Source of the DNA: RGIG6165 sp045538835
Lineage (GTDB): Bacteria; Bacillota; Clostridia; Oscillospirales; Feifaniaceae
Direction of reading: 5' to 3'
DNA length: 41,959 bases
Assembly (NCBI GenBank): GCA_045538835.1
Contig: JAZQEF010000020.1
Coordinates: forward strand, 1-41,959
Shown: positions 24,364-33,007 of the stretch, piece after piece
How the letters are laid out: each line of letters begins with the position of its first letter
How positions within the stretch are numbered: the stretch's first letter is position 1
Notes under the pieces: model-generated
What the model was told of the DNA's origin: nothing
The model's database searches: none
Seen by the model: only the letters and a program-made list of their open reading frames with translations
Program-made: the position numbers and the translations under genes

Positions 24364-24466
24364 AAAGTAAAACAGGGATTGAAAGGAGGCACTTGAATTT
24401 GTGCCGGTGGCACAAAGAACCGCCGTGGCGTTTCCACAGAAAAGCGATCCCTTCTGCCCCTGCCAA
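24364..24466 (+). other. Non-coding cassette bounded by a copy of the tRNA-Trp 3' end
   Basis: No gene is supported. After the terminator there is an anti-T-arm segment AGGGATTG (24374-24381), then a perfect 8-bp hairpin TTTGTGCC-GGT-GGCACAAA (24398-24416), a CGCC-GT-GGCG hairpin (24421-24430), and the second copy of the tRNA-Trp 3' end (24445-24466). AGGGATTG pairs with CGATCCCT at the start of that copy (one G-U). The order of parts matches the tRNA-Leu cassette at 9864-10030. No terminator or ORF follows before the XRE gene. Confidence 0.6.
24445..24466 (+). repeat. tRNA-Trp 3' end, second copy of a 22-nt direct repeat
   Basis: Identical to 24303-24324, covering the 3' half of the T arm, the acceptor strand and CCA. 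The rest of the tRNA is absent here. Confidence 0.9.
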
Positions 24467-24494
24467 ACAATAAAATTGGATTGAGAGACATAAC

Positions 24495-24725
24495 TCAGGT
24501 GCCGCTTGGATAAGTGTAGTTTCGGGGAATATTAAGCAGATAATCAGAAGACACCTTGAAAAAATGACATAATTCAATTATATCATCAATACTTGGTTCG
24601 TATTTTCCACATTCGATATAAGAAACTTTTCTTTGCGTCATATTAACGGCTTTACCAAGTTCTGTTTGATTTAAGTCTAAATCTTCGCGTAGAGATTTTA
24701 TTTTTTCTCCGAAATTTAACATCAT
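24495..24725 (-). CDS. XRE-family helix-turn-helix regulator
   Basis: A 76-residue protein that is nearly all DNA-binding domain: FGEKIKSLREDLDLNQTELGKAVNMTQRKVSYIECGKYEPSIDDIIELCHFFKVSSDYLL is a textbook Cro/C1-type HTH. It has no sensor or oligomerisation domain apart from a short tail. It is divergent from the surface-protein operon with about 100 nt between start codons; three TAGACG elements in that gap are candidate operators. It probably represses itself and the operon, or only the operon. AGGTGA lies before ATG 24725; the next codon is also ATG. Confidence 0.92.
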   Translation of the reverse strand: MMLNFGEKIKSLREDLDLNQTELGKAVNMTQRKVSYIECGKYEPSIDDIIELCHFFKVSSDYLLNIPRNYTYPSGT

Positions 24726-24747
24726 ATAATCACCTTTATTATTATGT

Positions 24748-24795
24748 TTTAGACGTTAACTTTCTATTGACATTTAGACGGAAAACGTCTATAAT
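24748..24795 (+). promoter_or_regulatory. Consensus promoter with TAGACG operator for the surface operon
   Basis: TTGACA (24767-24772), a 17-nt spacer and TATAAT (24790-24795), both exact consensus. A palindrome TAGACG-GAAAA-CGTCTA (24775-24791) covers the spacer and the first bases of the -10. A further TTTAGACG (24748-24755) is a direct repeat of 24773-24780, 25 bp upstream. So strong a promoter normally needs a repressor; the adjacent XRE protein is the obvious candidate. Confidence 0.8.
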
Positions 24796-24825
24796 TTAGG
24801 AAAAATAAAAGGGGGTTATATACCA

Positions 24826-27300
24826 ATGAAAAACAAACTGACTATACTTTGCTTAGTGATAGCAATAATTTTATCGAGTTCAATGCTTGTTGGGGCAAAA
24901 AACTACGAAGATATTGCTGGACATTGGGCCGAAGAATCAATTCAAAACTGGAGCGATATAGGCATTATCAACGGTATTGATAACAAATCATTCGCACCTA
25001 ACAAAGAAATGACAAGGGCGGAGGCTGCTACAATTTTTTCTAAATTATTTAAATTGGAAGAAAAGGCAGATATTAAAGGATTTGTTGATGTAGTATCAGG
25101 TGCATGGTATACAGATGCGTTTGAAAAGTGTGTAGCTGCAGGAATTATTGGCGGTGAGGGCAACAGAATTAGTCCTGACGGTAAAATTACACGTGAAATG
25201 TTTTTCACAATGTTGGTCAGGGCTTTGGATATTGCACCGGAAAGCACTCTCTCTAAAGAAATAAGTGATGCAAATAAAATATCTGCATGGGCAAAAGATT
25301 CTGTATATGCGCTTGTTAACAATGGGTATGTAAATGGTCTTTCTGATAACAGAATAGCACCGACCGAAAATATTAACAGAGCAAGTGTTGTTACTCTTAT
25401 TGACAGACTGATAGTAAATTATGCTGTACAGGATAATTCACTTTTGAAATCTCACAAAAATGGTTTATCACTTGTTCTTGCCGATAATGTTAAGGTTGAA
25501 AAAGGATTCAGAGGAACAATTCTTGTGATGAAAGATGATGCACAGCTTCTGCTTACAGGTGCATCAGCTGATGTAAAAGTTGTTATTGTTGCAGATGGTA
25601 TTACGGTTAAAAATGCTACTAACGGTATTGAAGTAAAAGTATCTGATGATGTAAAAAATGTGACAGTAAACGGAGAAAAGATTACTGCCGGAAGCACAAT
25701 AAATGTCAAAACACAGGTGATTGTTTCCGGCGGAGCAAGCGGTGTCGGTCACAATCATTCATACACAGAGGAAGTTACTACAAAAGCAACCTGTCTTACT
25801 GCTGGCATAAAAACATTTAGTTGCATATGTGGTGACAATTATACTGAAGTTATACCGAAACTTTCGGATAATGATCAGCATACGGAAGGTATACCTGTAA
25901 AGGAAAATGTTGTTGCTGAGTCCTGTACTTCAGCAGGGACATACGATGAAGTTGTTTATTGCTCGGTTTGTGAAACGGAACTCAGCAGAGCGCCCAAAAC
26001 ATCAGATATTGTCGGCCATACACCTGCGACAGCAGTAAAAGAAAACGAAGTAGCAGGAACATGTGAAGTAAAAGGCACATATGACGAAGTAGTATACTGT
26101 TCAGTTTGCGGAGATGAAATAAGCCGTGAACAGAAGACAACAGACTACGGCGCACATACACCTGCGACAGCAGTGAAAGAAAATGAAGTAGCAGGAACAT
26201 GTGAAGTAAAAGGCACATATGACGAAGTAGTATACTGCTCGGTTTGCGGAGATGAAATAAGCAGAACGCAGAAGACAACAGACTACGGCGCACATATCCC
26301 TGCAACGGCAGTAAAAGAAAACGAAGTAGCAGGAACATGTGAAGTAAAAGGCACATATGACGAAGTAGTTTATTGTTTAGTATGCGAAGACGAACTCACC
26401 AGAACAAGTAAGACGGGTGAGTATGGTGCACATACACCTGCAACATCAGTGAAAGAAAATGAAGTAGCAGGAACATGTGAAGTAAAAGGCACATATGACG
26501 AAGTTGTTTATTGTTTAGTATGCGAAGACGAACTCACCAGAACAAGTAAGACGGGTGAGTATGGTGCGCATGAACCTGCAACAGCAGTAAAAGAGAACGA
26601 AGTAGCAGGTACTTGTGAAGTTAAAGGAACATATGACGAAGTTGTATATTGCTCAGTATGTGGTGATGAACTCAGCAGAACAAGTAAGACGGGTGAATAC
26701 GGCGCACATAAACCTGCAACAGCAGTAAAAGAGAACGAAGTAGCAGGTACTTGTGAAGTTAAGGACACATATGACGAGGTTGTATACTGCTCAGTATGTG
26801 AAGACGAACTCACCAGAACAAGCAAGACAGGTGAATATGGTGATCATAAATATACAGATGGTACTTGTGAATATTGCGGAGAAGATGAAGCTATAACAGA
26901 ACCTGCTATCAGAGTCAGCAAAGTTGTTGCAAATGCAGGAGGAACTGTTGATGTAAAAATTTCCGTAGTTAACAATCCGGGAATATTTGCGGCTGGATTT
27001 ACCCTTAATTATGATCAGGATTCAATGGAACTTACAACAGTAACTTTAAATAGTGGATTTGGTGGAATTTATACAGCACCTCCATCATTGGATGCTCCCG
27101 TAGCATTACGTTGGGAAGAAAGCATCCTTGCTGATAATTCAAATGACGGAGTAATGTTTACGCTTACCTTTAGAATTAAAGATAATGCCATAGTTGGAAC
27201 ATATTTAATCGAAGTGGGATATGCAAAGGGAGACATTTGCAACCTTAACGAAGATGATGTTGATTTTGAAGTGATAAATGGCAAAATCACAGTTGAATAA
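24826..27300 (+). CDS. SLH-anchored surface protein with Cys-rich repeats and C-terminal cohesin
   Basis: An 824-residue exported protein. Residues 1-24 are a signal peptide (cleavage after VGA). Three SLH domains follow (about 26-77, 84-136, 146-200), each with a TRAEA/TREMF/NRASV-type motif, for binding pyruvylated cell-wall polymer. A beta-rich stretch (about 205-305) leads into a degenerate and then seven 46-residue repeats (352-673) of the type VKENEVAGTCEVKGTYDEVV with a YCxVC pair, three cysteines per unit, which may bind metal or form disulfides. Residues about 692-824 are a cohesin-like domain (NNPGIFAAGFTLNYD, KGDICNLNEDDVDFEV). Cohesins bind dockerins, so it should display a dockerin-bearing partner; the third gene of the operon has one. 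Confidence 0.85.
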   Translation: MKNKLTILCLVIAIILSSSMLVGAKNYEDIAGHWAEESIQNWSDIGIINGIDNKSFAPNKEMTRAEAATIFSKLFKLEEKADIKGFVDVVSGAWYTDAFEKCVAAGIIGGEGNRISPDGKITREMFFTMLVRALDIAPESTLSKEISDANKISAWAKDSVYALVNNGYVNGLSDNRIAPTENINRASVVTLIDRLIVNYAVQDNSLLKSHKNGLSLVLADNVKVEKGFRGTILVMKDDAQLLLTGASADVKVVIVADGITVKNATNGIEVKVSDDVKNVTVNGEKITAGSTINVKTQVIVSGGASGVGHNHSYTEEVTTKATCLTAGIKTFSCICGDNYTEVIPKLSDNDQHTEGIPVKENVVAESCTSAGTYDEVVYCSVCETELSRAPKTSDIVGHTPATAVKENEVAGTCEVKGTYDEVVYCSVCGDEISREQKTTDYGAHTPATAVKENEVAGTCEVKGTYDEVVYCSVCGDEISRTQKTTDYGAHIPATAVKENEVAGTCEVKGTYDEVVYCLVCEDELTRTSKTGEYGAHTPATSVKENEVAGTCEVKGTYDEVVYCLVCEDELTRTSKTGEYGAHEPATAVKENEVAGTCEVKGTYDEVVYCSVCGDELSRTSKTGEYGAHKPATAVKENEVAGTCEVKDTYDEVVYCSVCEDELTRTSKTGEYGDHKYTDGTCEYCGEDEAITEPAIRVSKVVANAGGTVDVKISVVNNPGIFAAGFTLNYDQDSMELTTVTLNSGFGGIYTAPPSLDAPVALRWEESILADNSNDGVMFTLTFRIKDNAIVGTYLIEVGYAKGDICNLNEDDVDFEVINGKITVE
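25879..26844 (+). repeat. Seven tandem 138-bp repeats
   Basis: Repeat units start at 25879, 26017, 26155, 26293, 26431, 26569 and 26707, each exactly 138 bp (46 codons). Units 2-7 are very similar at DNA level with long identical runs, the first is diverged. Neighbouring units share variants (SREQKTTDYGA in units 2-3, TRTSKTGEYGA in 4-5 and 7), a sign of local duplication or gene conversion. Confidence 0.93.
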
Positions 27301-27326
27301 GATGCTGAATAAATGGAGATGAGATT

Positions 27327-28442
27327 TTGAAAAAAAGTTTAAAAATCGTAATCTTGTTGTGTGTAATTGTTTTGCTTGTAACGCCGATTTGTTGCTTCGG
27401 ATATAATTCACCGTTTGCTGATGTCGGTCAGAATGAATGGTATGCCGAGAGTGTAGAATATGTCGATAAAAACGGACTTATGAACGGTACGGCAGACGGC
27501 GTATTTGATCCTCAAAGCAATGTTACCAGAGCAATGATTGTGACGATACTTTATCGCTATGAAGGTTCTCCGTCGGTTAAAGATGAAACTGATTTTACGG
27601 ATGTGAGAGAGGATGCGTACTATTACAATCCTGTAATTTGGGCGAACGAAAACGGCATAGTAAACGGATATACGGCAGATACTTTTAGACCAAATGATGA
27701 AATAACAAGGGAACAGTTTGCTGCAATAGTATACAGATATGTAAATCATAAAGGATTTGATGTTGCGAGAAAAAATGTTGATTCGTTGTTGACGTCGTAC
27801 GATGATGAGAGCAGTGTAAGCAAGTATGCTTACACTGCAATGAGATGGGCAAACGGCAACGGAATCATAAACGGTGTTACGGATACTGAACTTTCGCCTC
27901 AAGGAAAGACAACCCGTGCACAGACGGCGACAATTTTTATGAGATTAGATAAATTGTTGTCTGAGAATAAACAGGTTGAAACCGATAAAGAACAAGGTTC
28001 TGCTTCAAGTGGTAATACGGGTAATACTCAAAAAGAGTATACTGAGCCGACATTGGTGCTTGGTAAAGCTTCTGCAAAACCCGGTGAAACGGTATGCATA
28101 CCATTAACAATAAAAAACAATCCGGGATTTGCTGCTGCAATTTTGGATGTAAAGTATGATGAAAATGTTCTTGTGCTTGAAAAAATAAATTTTGCAAAAG
28201 ATTATGAAGATGGTGGAGAAGAAGCAAATTTTAATAAAAATCCTGTAAAAATTGTTTGGTCATCTTTGGAAAACAATACTAAGGATTCTGAAATGGCAAT
28301 TTTAAAATTCAAAGTTAAAGATAATGCTAAATCGGATACCGTTACAGATATCCGACTATCATATGACAAAGGGAACATATGTAATCTTGATGAAAACGAC
28401 GTTCTTTTTGATGTGATAGACGGAAGTGTAAATATTAAGTAA
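27327..28442 (+). CDS. SLH-anchored surface protein with C-terminal cohesin
   Basis: A 371-residue exported protein: signal peptide (about 1-25), three SLH domains (about 30-81, 90-143, 155-210; FADVGQNEWYAESVEYV, FTDVREDAYYYNPVIWA, YAYTAMRWANGNGIINGVT), a Ser/Gly/Gln linker (about 211-240), and a cohesin-like domain (241-371) with KNNPGFAAAILDVKYDENVL and KGNICNLDENDVLFDV. It is a short anchoring scaffoldin in form, a compact version of the preceding protein without its Cys-rich repeats. The start is TTG 27327, with GGAG 8 nt upstream; no ATG in frame gives the signal peptide. It lies 26 nt after the first gene. Confidence 0.86.
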   Translation: MKKSLKIVILLCVIVLLVTPICCFGYNSPFADVGQNEWYAESVEYVDKNGLMNGTADGVFDPQSNVTRAMIVTILYRYEGSPSVKDETDFTDVREDAYYYNPVIWANENGIVNGYTADTFRPNDEITREQFAAIVYRYVNHKGFDVARKNVDSLLTSYDDESSVSKYAYTAMRWANGNGIINGVTDTELSPQGKTTRAQTATIFMRLDKLLSENKQVETDKEQGSASSGNTGNTQKEYTEPTLVLGKASAKPGETVCIPLTIKNNPGFAAAILDVKYDENVLVLEKINFAKDYEDGGEEANFNKNPVKIVWSSLENNTKDSEMAILKFKVKDNAKSDTVTDIRLSYDKGNICNLDENDVLFDVIDGSVNIK

Positions 28443-28453
28443 GGAGAGATAAA

Positions 28454-31400
28454 ATGAAAACAGTAGTAAAAAGACTAATATCTTTAGCGTTGGCTATACT
28501 GCTAATGGTAACATCGATGCCGGTTGTTGCATTGGCGGGAACAGAACCAACAATTTCAATTAATGATTTTATCGGAGTACCGGGACATAGCGTGACGGTA
28601 AATATAAACATTGAGAATAACCCGGGTATATTAGTAGCAATTTTGTCTCTGGTATATGACAAAACTGCTATGACACTGACTAATGTAGAACTCGACCAGA
28701 CGTTTGGAGGTCAATATACTCCATCACCTGATTTACAAAGCCCCGTAGCGCTTATGTGGGAATCGTCTGAATTGGCAGACAATATCAGTAACGGAACTAT
28801 GTTCAAGTTGACGTTTGAAATCAGCGAGAATGCCCAAGTAGGAGAAACCTATGACGTTATAGTTAACTACAATGACGGCGATGTCACAAATATGGACGAA
28901 GAAGATGTTGTTTTTCATATAGATAACGCTACGGTTAACATAGTGAATGGCAAACCTGGTGATATTAATCGAGATCAGGTAACGAATGCGAAAGATTTAA
29001 CACGTATGCGCAGATACTTTGCACAACACGAAGTTGAGGTAGATATTGTTGCAATGGACTGCAATGGTGATGGCTCGGTAAATGCGAAAGATCTGACACG
29101 TTTACGCAGATTTTTTGCAGGACATGACGTTGAATTGCACTACGGAGAGATAGTTTCTAAAATTTGTGACCATACCTCTCTGACTGCGACAGAAGCAAAA
29201 CAGGCTACTTGTACGGAAGACGGCAATAAAGCGTATTGGACATGTGACTCGTGCGGAGAGCGTTTCAGTGACGCAAACGGCAGCATACCCATAAGTCGTG
29301 AAGACACGTTCATCAAGGCTGGACATATACTTACTGAAATTCCCTACAAAGCACCGACAACTGAAACAGCAGGAAACGAAAAACATTGGAAATGTGATAT
29401 CTGTGGTAAGTTGTTTGCAAATTCAGAAGGAACAACCGAACTCCAGGAAAGCGACGTTGTTATTTTGCCAATCACGAAGAATGAGTCAAATGTTGAGTAT
29501 AACATATACGGAGGAGACAAATATCTGGAAAGTGTGGGTGTTGATAATCCCAATCCAAATACTTTTGTTTCTGAAGAAGGCTTGGTATTAAATGATCTTA
29601 TTGCTCCTAAGGGATACATATTTAAAGGATGGACGACTGCTTCGGGAACGCCTGTTACAGAAATAGAGCCTGGTAGTTCGAGACAGATTACATTAAATGC
29701 TAATTGGCAGTTAATCGAATATGATATTACTTACAAATTGTATCAGACACCTCTTGGTGAAATAACAAATGAAAAATACCTTTCTTATACCGTAAACAAA
29801 GGTCTTGTTGACTTGCCGAATCCTGAATTATACAATTATGTGTTCTTAGGTTGGTATCTTGATGATGGCACAGAAATGACAAGCATTCCGGTGGGAACGA
29901 CAGATGATATCACACTTAATGCATATTGGACTAGCAAAAGGAATCTTACAAAGGTGGTTAAAACCCTAGAAGATCCAATTGTTATTGAAAATAGTGATGA
30001 TGGAGTAATATACTTCACTTATGAACTTGGAACAATAGAAAATGTTCCTTTGTCAGATGCTATTTGGACAATCCAAAGTGTAGCTGGCTTAGCGCAACAA
30101 AAATCAGAAACTGTTTCTACAACGATTTCTGAAGAACAAGCTTCTGCTATAGCTAATACGATTTCAAGTTCAACTGTTGATTCTGCAACGTGGACATTGT
30201 CAAATGATTGGAATGATGTAACAGAAGTCAGCGAAGAATGGGCAGAAGAACATGGAATGACACAGGAAGAAGCGAACACAAAAACGAAGAGCAGGTCTGA
30301 TACATATAGTTTTACTGAGTCAGATGGCGGCGCCAATACAATCACAACTACGGATGGAACAACTACCGTTGATTATAATAGCCAAAATTACACACACGGA
30401 AATAGTGCGGAGTTTAAGGCGGAAATTGGTGGTTCGTATTCAAATGCAAATAACGTATTAAGCAAAGTTGCTGGTACTTTCGAAGTTCATGCTGATGTTA
30501 GCGGTGGTTATGTGCAACATCAAGAAACTAACGAACATACAGGAACAGATACTACAACCGTAGATACCACTGTTGATACGGGCACTACTACATGGAATGA
30601 TACGACTACCAATTCTAACACAAAGTCTGCAAGCGAAAGTATTAGTGTGAAGAATGCTATGTCACAAATTATTAGCAATACCAAGGGATATGGTAAGTCG
30701 TATTCCACAGGTGGAGAAAATAGTGAATCACAGGGATTTAGTTCTACTGATAGTCGAAGTGCAAATTCTTCTTCAACATTGACTTATTTTACGTCTGAAA
30801 CTAAAACAACGACTACTACATATTCAACTGATGGAAAGAGTGAAGGTTGTTATCGATTAGTTATTGCTGGTACTGTTCATGTGTTTGGTGTTGTAGGATA
30901 TGATGTGGCTACCAAATCTTACTTTGCATATACATACAATGTTTTAGATGATAAAACATATGAATTTCTCGATTATTCGCCTACATTGAGCTTTAATGAC
31001 TATGAGAATGGTGCTATTCCTTTCGAGGTTCCGTATTTTGTTCATGAATACGTGACGGAAAAGACTGTGATGACTTCCGGTTTGTCGTTCAAGACAAATT
31101 CAACTAATGGTACTGCAACTGTTATTGCGTATACCGGAACAGATGATGAGGTTACCATTCCGTCTTACATTACTTCAGGTAATGTTGCCTACAAGGTTAC
31201 AGGTTTGTCGGCAAACGCATTTGCGGGAAAGAATGTCCGTTCTATAATTTTAAGTGATTACATTACTGAATTACCGGAAGGCGCATTTAAAAATTGCACA
31301 CAATTAGAAGAGGTTTCTGGATACTTTACAAGAATTGGTGCGGAAGCATTTAGTGGTTGCACCTCCCTAAAAAAATATAATGTAACATCAAGCATAACTG

Positions 31401-32893
31401 AAATCGGTGAGAATGCATTTGATGGAGTTGAAGAAATTTGTGTTATTGCTTTAGATGCAAAAAATGCTATTGAAGAAGCGCAAGAACAAAATCCGAATCT
31501 TGATTCTAAAGCATTGCTTGCAAATGCACGTGCAATAACTCAAAATGTAGTAAATTCGGCTATAAATTCAGGGGCTAACAATGTGATATTGGATATTTCC
31601 GATATCACTGATGGAACTGTGTTGACGCTTGATGTGCCTGAAATATCATCTTTTGAATTGAATGGTGGGTTAAAGGAGTATAACGACCTTAAACTTACTT
31701 CTAAAGCAAATACTACAACAATAAAAGACATTACAGTGCATAATTGTACACGCATTCCTTTGGAAATTTACTCAGAAACCTTGAATTTAGATGCTGCTTC
31801 CGTAGAAGGAACTGGATTCGTACTATTGCTTAATGCAAGCGCACCTACCGTTTCGCTGACGAGAGATAGTAGATTGATTTCTATAGAAAAAGAAGCTGTT
31901 GTATGGAGCAATCCCACAATTGTTTCTGAAGTTATTGATAATGCTGTTGGTACATTAGATATTACCGGTAATGTGTATACATATGGTGCTATCAACGGTA
32001 TAGATTATATGGGCGTTGCCGATGGTGAAATTATCTATATTTCTGAAAGCGAATTTGAAAATTACATAAAAGGTGTTTATACTATTACTTTTAATGCTAA
32101 CGGAGGGCAAGTGGATACAGCTGATATGACTGTTTTCTATGGATCTGCATTCGGAACACTTCCGACTCCTACACTTGATTACCATACCTTTGACGGTTGG
32201 TATGATGAGGATGGTACACAAGTGAATGCTGACACAATTATGACAGAAGCTGAAGATATTACTCTTACTGCTCATTGGACAAAAAACGATGCTTCTGGTT
32301 GGGTATTGGCGTCTGAAGTTCCTTCAGATGCTGAAATTGTCAATGAAAAATGGACATACGATTTAACGACTAATATTACATCAAGCAGTAATTCTGTTTC
32401 GGGATATACACTCTATGATTCTACTTGGGTTTGGGGCAGTTATGGAGATTGGAGTGAGTGGAGTAAAACCGTAGTATCATCAAGTGACTCCAGACAAGTT
32501 GAAAGCAAGTCTGTTACAGATAGGGCTGGATACACCAGTTACAAGTACTGGAGATATGTAAGCTCAGATCATTATTATGGTGGAACAAGAGGTTGGAATG
32601 GCTGTTACACTTATGAAGAAATTAATTTAGACTATAGTTTAACATTAAAAGATTCTGATCTTGGATTATATGGTTCTTATGATTGCGGACACGGAAAACT
32701 TAAGAATGTATGGTTCTATGAAGGCTCAACTTGGGTGCCTGCAGTAACTCATACAGAATACAGATACAGAGATCGTTCCAAGGTGTATACATACTATCAT
32801 ACAAAGACAGAAGCAAAAGAGTCTTTCTCTGAAGTGACAGCTACAGATACAATTAGCAATGTTCAGAAATGGGTTCAATACAGAGCAAAATAA
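28454..32893 (+). CDS. Large secreted cohesin-dockerin protein with InlB repeats and BspA-like LRRs
   Basis: A 1479-residue exported protein. Signal peptide 1-28 (VALA cleavage). Cohesin-like domain about 30-167. Type I dockerin about 168-233 with two calcium loops, DINRDQVTNAKD and DCNGDGSVNAKD, each followed by LTRxRRxFA. Two Cys-pair modules about 238-340. InlB/Listeria-Bacteroides repeats about 347-419, 421-494 and 1207-1277 (GYIFKGWTT, FLGWYLDDG, FDGWYDEDG). A Thr/Ser-rich beta region about 495-870, then BspA-like leucine-rich repeats about 890-1000. The C terminus (about 1285-1479) has WGSYGDWSEWSK and RYRDRSKVYTYY, seen in other clostridial surface proteins. There is no SLH domain or LPXTG, so attachment should be by its dockerin to the SLH-cohesin proteins. 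ATG 28454 follows AAGGAG. Confidence 0.85.
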   Translation: MKTVVKRLISLALAILLMVTSMPVVALAGTEPTISINDFIGVPGHSVTVNINIENNPGILVAILSLVYDKTAMTLTNVELDQTFGGQYTPSPDLQSPVALMWESSELADNISNGTMFKLTFEISENAQVGETYDVIVNYNDGDVTNMDEEDVVFHIDNATVNIVNGKPGDINRDQVTNAKDLTRMRRYFAQHEVEVDIVAMDCNGDGSVNAKDLTRLRRFFAGHDVELHYGEIVSKICDHTSLTATEAKQATCTEDGNKAYWTCDSCGERFSDANGSIPISREDTFIKAGHILTEIPYKAPTTETAGNEKHWKCDICGKLFANSEGTTELQESDVVILPITKNESNVEYNIYGGDKYLESVGVDNPNPNTFVSEEGLVLNDLIAPKGYIFKGWTTASGTPVTEIEPGSSRQITLNANWQLIEYDITYKLYQTPLGEITNEKYLSYTVNKGLVDLPNPELYNYVFLGWYLDDGTEMTSIPVGTTDDITLNAYWTSKRNLTKVVKTLEDPIVIENSDDGVIYFTYELGTIENVPLSDAIWTIQSVAGLAQQKSETVSTTISEEQASAIANTISSSTVDSATWTLSNDWNDVTEVSEEWAEEHGMTQEEANTKTKSRSDTYSFTESDGGANTITTTDGTTTVDYNSQNYTHGNSAEFKAEIGGSYSNANNVLSKVAGTFEVHADVSGGYVQHQETNEHTGTDTTTVDTTVDTGTTTWNDTTTNSNTKSASESISVKNAMSQIISNTKGYGKSYSTGGENSESQGFSSTDSRSANSSSTLTYFTSETKTTTTTYSTDGKSEGCYRLVIAGTVHVFGVVGYDVATKSYFAYTYNVLDDKTYEFLDYSPTLSFNDYENGAIPFEVPYFVHEYVTEKTVMTSGLSFKTNSTNGTATVIAYTGTDDEVTIPSYITSGNVAYKVTGLSANAFAGKNVRSIILSDYITELPEGAFKNCTQLEEVSGYFTRIGAEAFSGCTSLKKYNVTSSITEIGENAFDGVEEICVIALDAKNAIEEAQEQNPNLDSKALLANARAITQNVVNSAINSGANNVILDISDITDGTVLTLDVPEISSFELNGGLKEYNDLKLTSKANTTTIKDITVHNCTRIPLEIYSETLNLDAASVEGTGFVLLLNASAPTVSLTRDSRLISIEKEAVVWSNPTIVSEVIDNAVGTLDITGNVYTYGAINGIDYMGVADGEIIYISESEFENYIKGVYTITFNANGGQVDTADMTVFYGSAFGTLPTPTLDYHTFDGWYDEDGTQVNADTIMTEAEDITLTAHWTKNDASGWVLASEVPSDAEIVNEKWTYDLTTNITSSSNSVSGYTLYDSTWVWGSYGDWSEWSKTVVSSSDSRQVESKSVTDRAGYTSYKYWRYVSSDHYYGGTRGWNGCYTYEEINLDYSLTLKDSDLGLYGSYDCGHGKLKNVWFYEGSTWVPAVTHTEYRYRDRSKVYTYYHTKTEAKESFSEVTATDTISNVQKWVQYRAK

Positions 32894-32903
32894 TTCAACA
32901 ACA

Positions 32904-32936
32904 CAAACCTGCTACTTTGTAGCAGGTTTGTTAATT
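32904..32936 (+). terminator. Terminator of the surface-protein operon
   Basis: CAAACCTGCTA pairs with TAGCAGGTTTG, followed by TTAATT. It lies 10 nt after the stop codon. Confidence 0.8.
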
Positions 32937-33007
32937 AGATTCTCAAGAATTGGATTAAAGTATTAATAAAAATATAAAACAGATAAGGTGTAAGTAAAGA
33001 GGTTAAT

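Noticed and set aside
24185..24577. Two minus-strand frames of 83 and 130 residues.
   Set aside because: They run through tRNA-Trp, its terminator and the 3'-end copy in antisense and have no supporting ribosome site.
25982..26825. Open frames on the minus strand opposite the 138-bp repeats (Leu- or Ser-rich repetitive translations).
   Set aside because: They exist only because the repeated plus-strand gene keeps one frame; compositions are biased and no start site or promoter supports them.
25879..26844. CRISPR-like array.
   Set aside because: Units are 138 bp, contiguous, without unique spacers, and encode protein repeats in frame.
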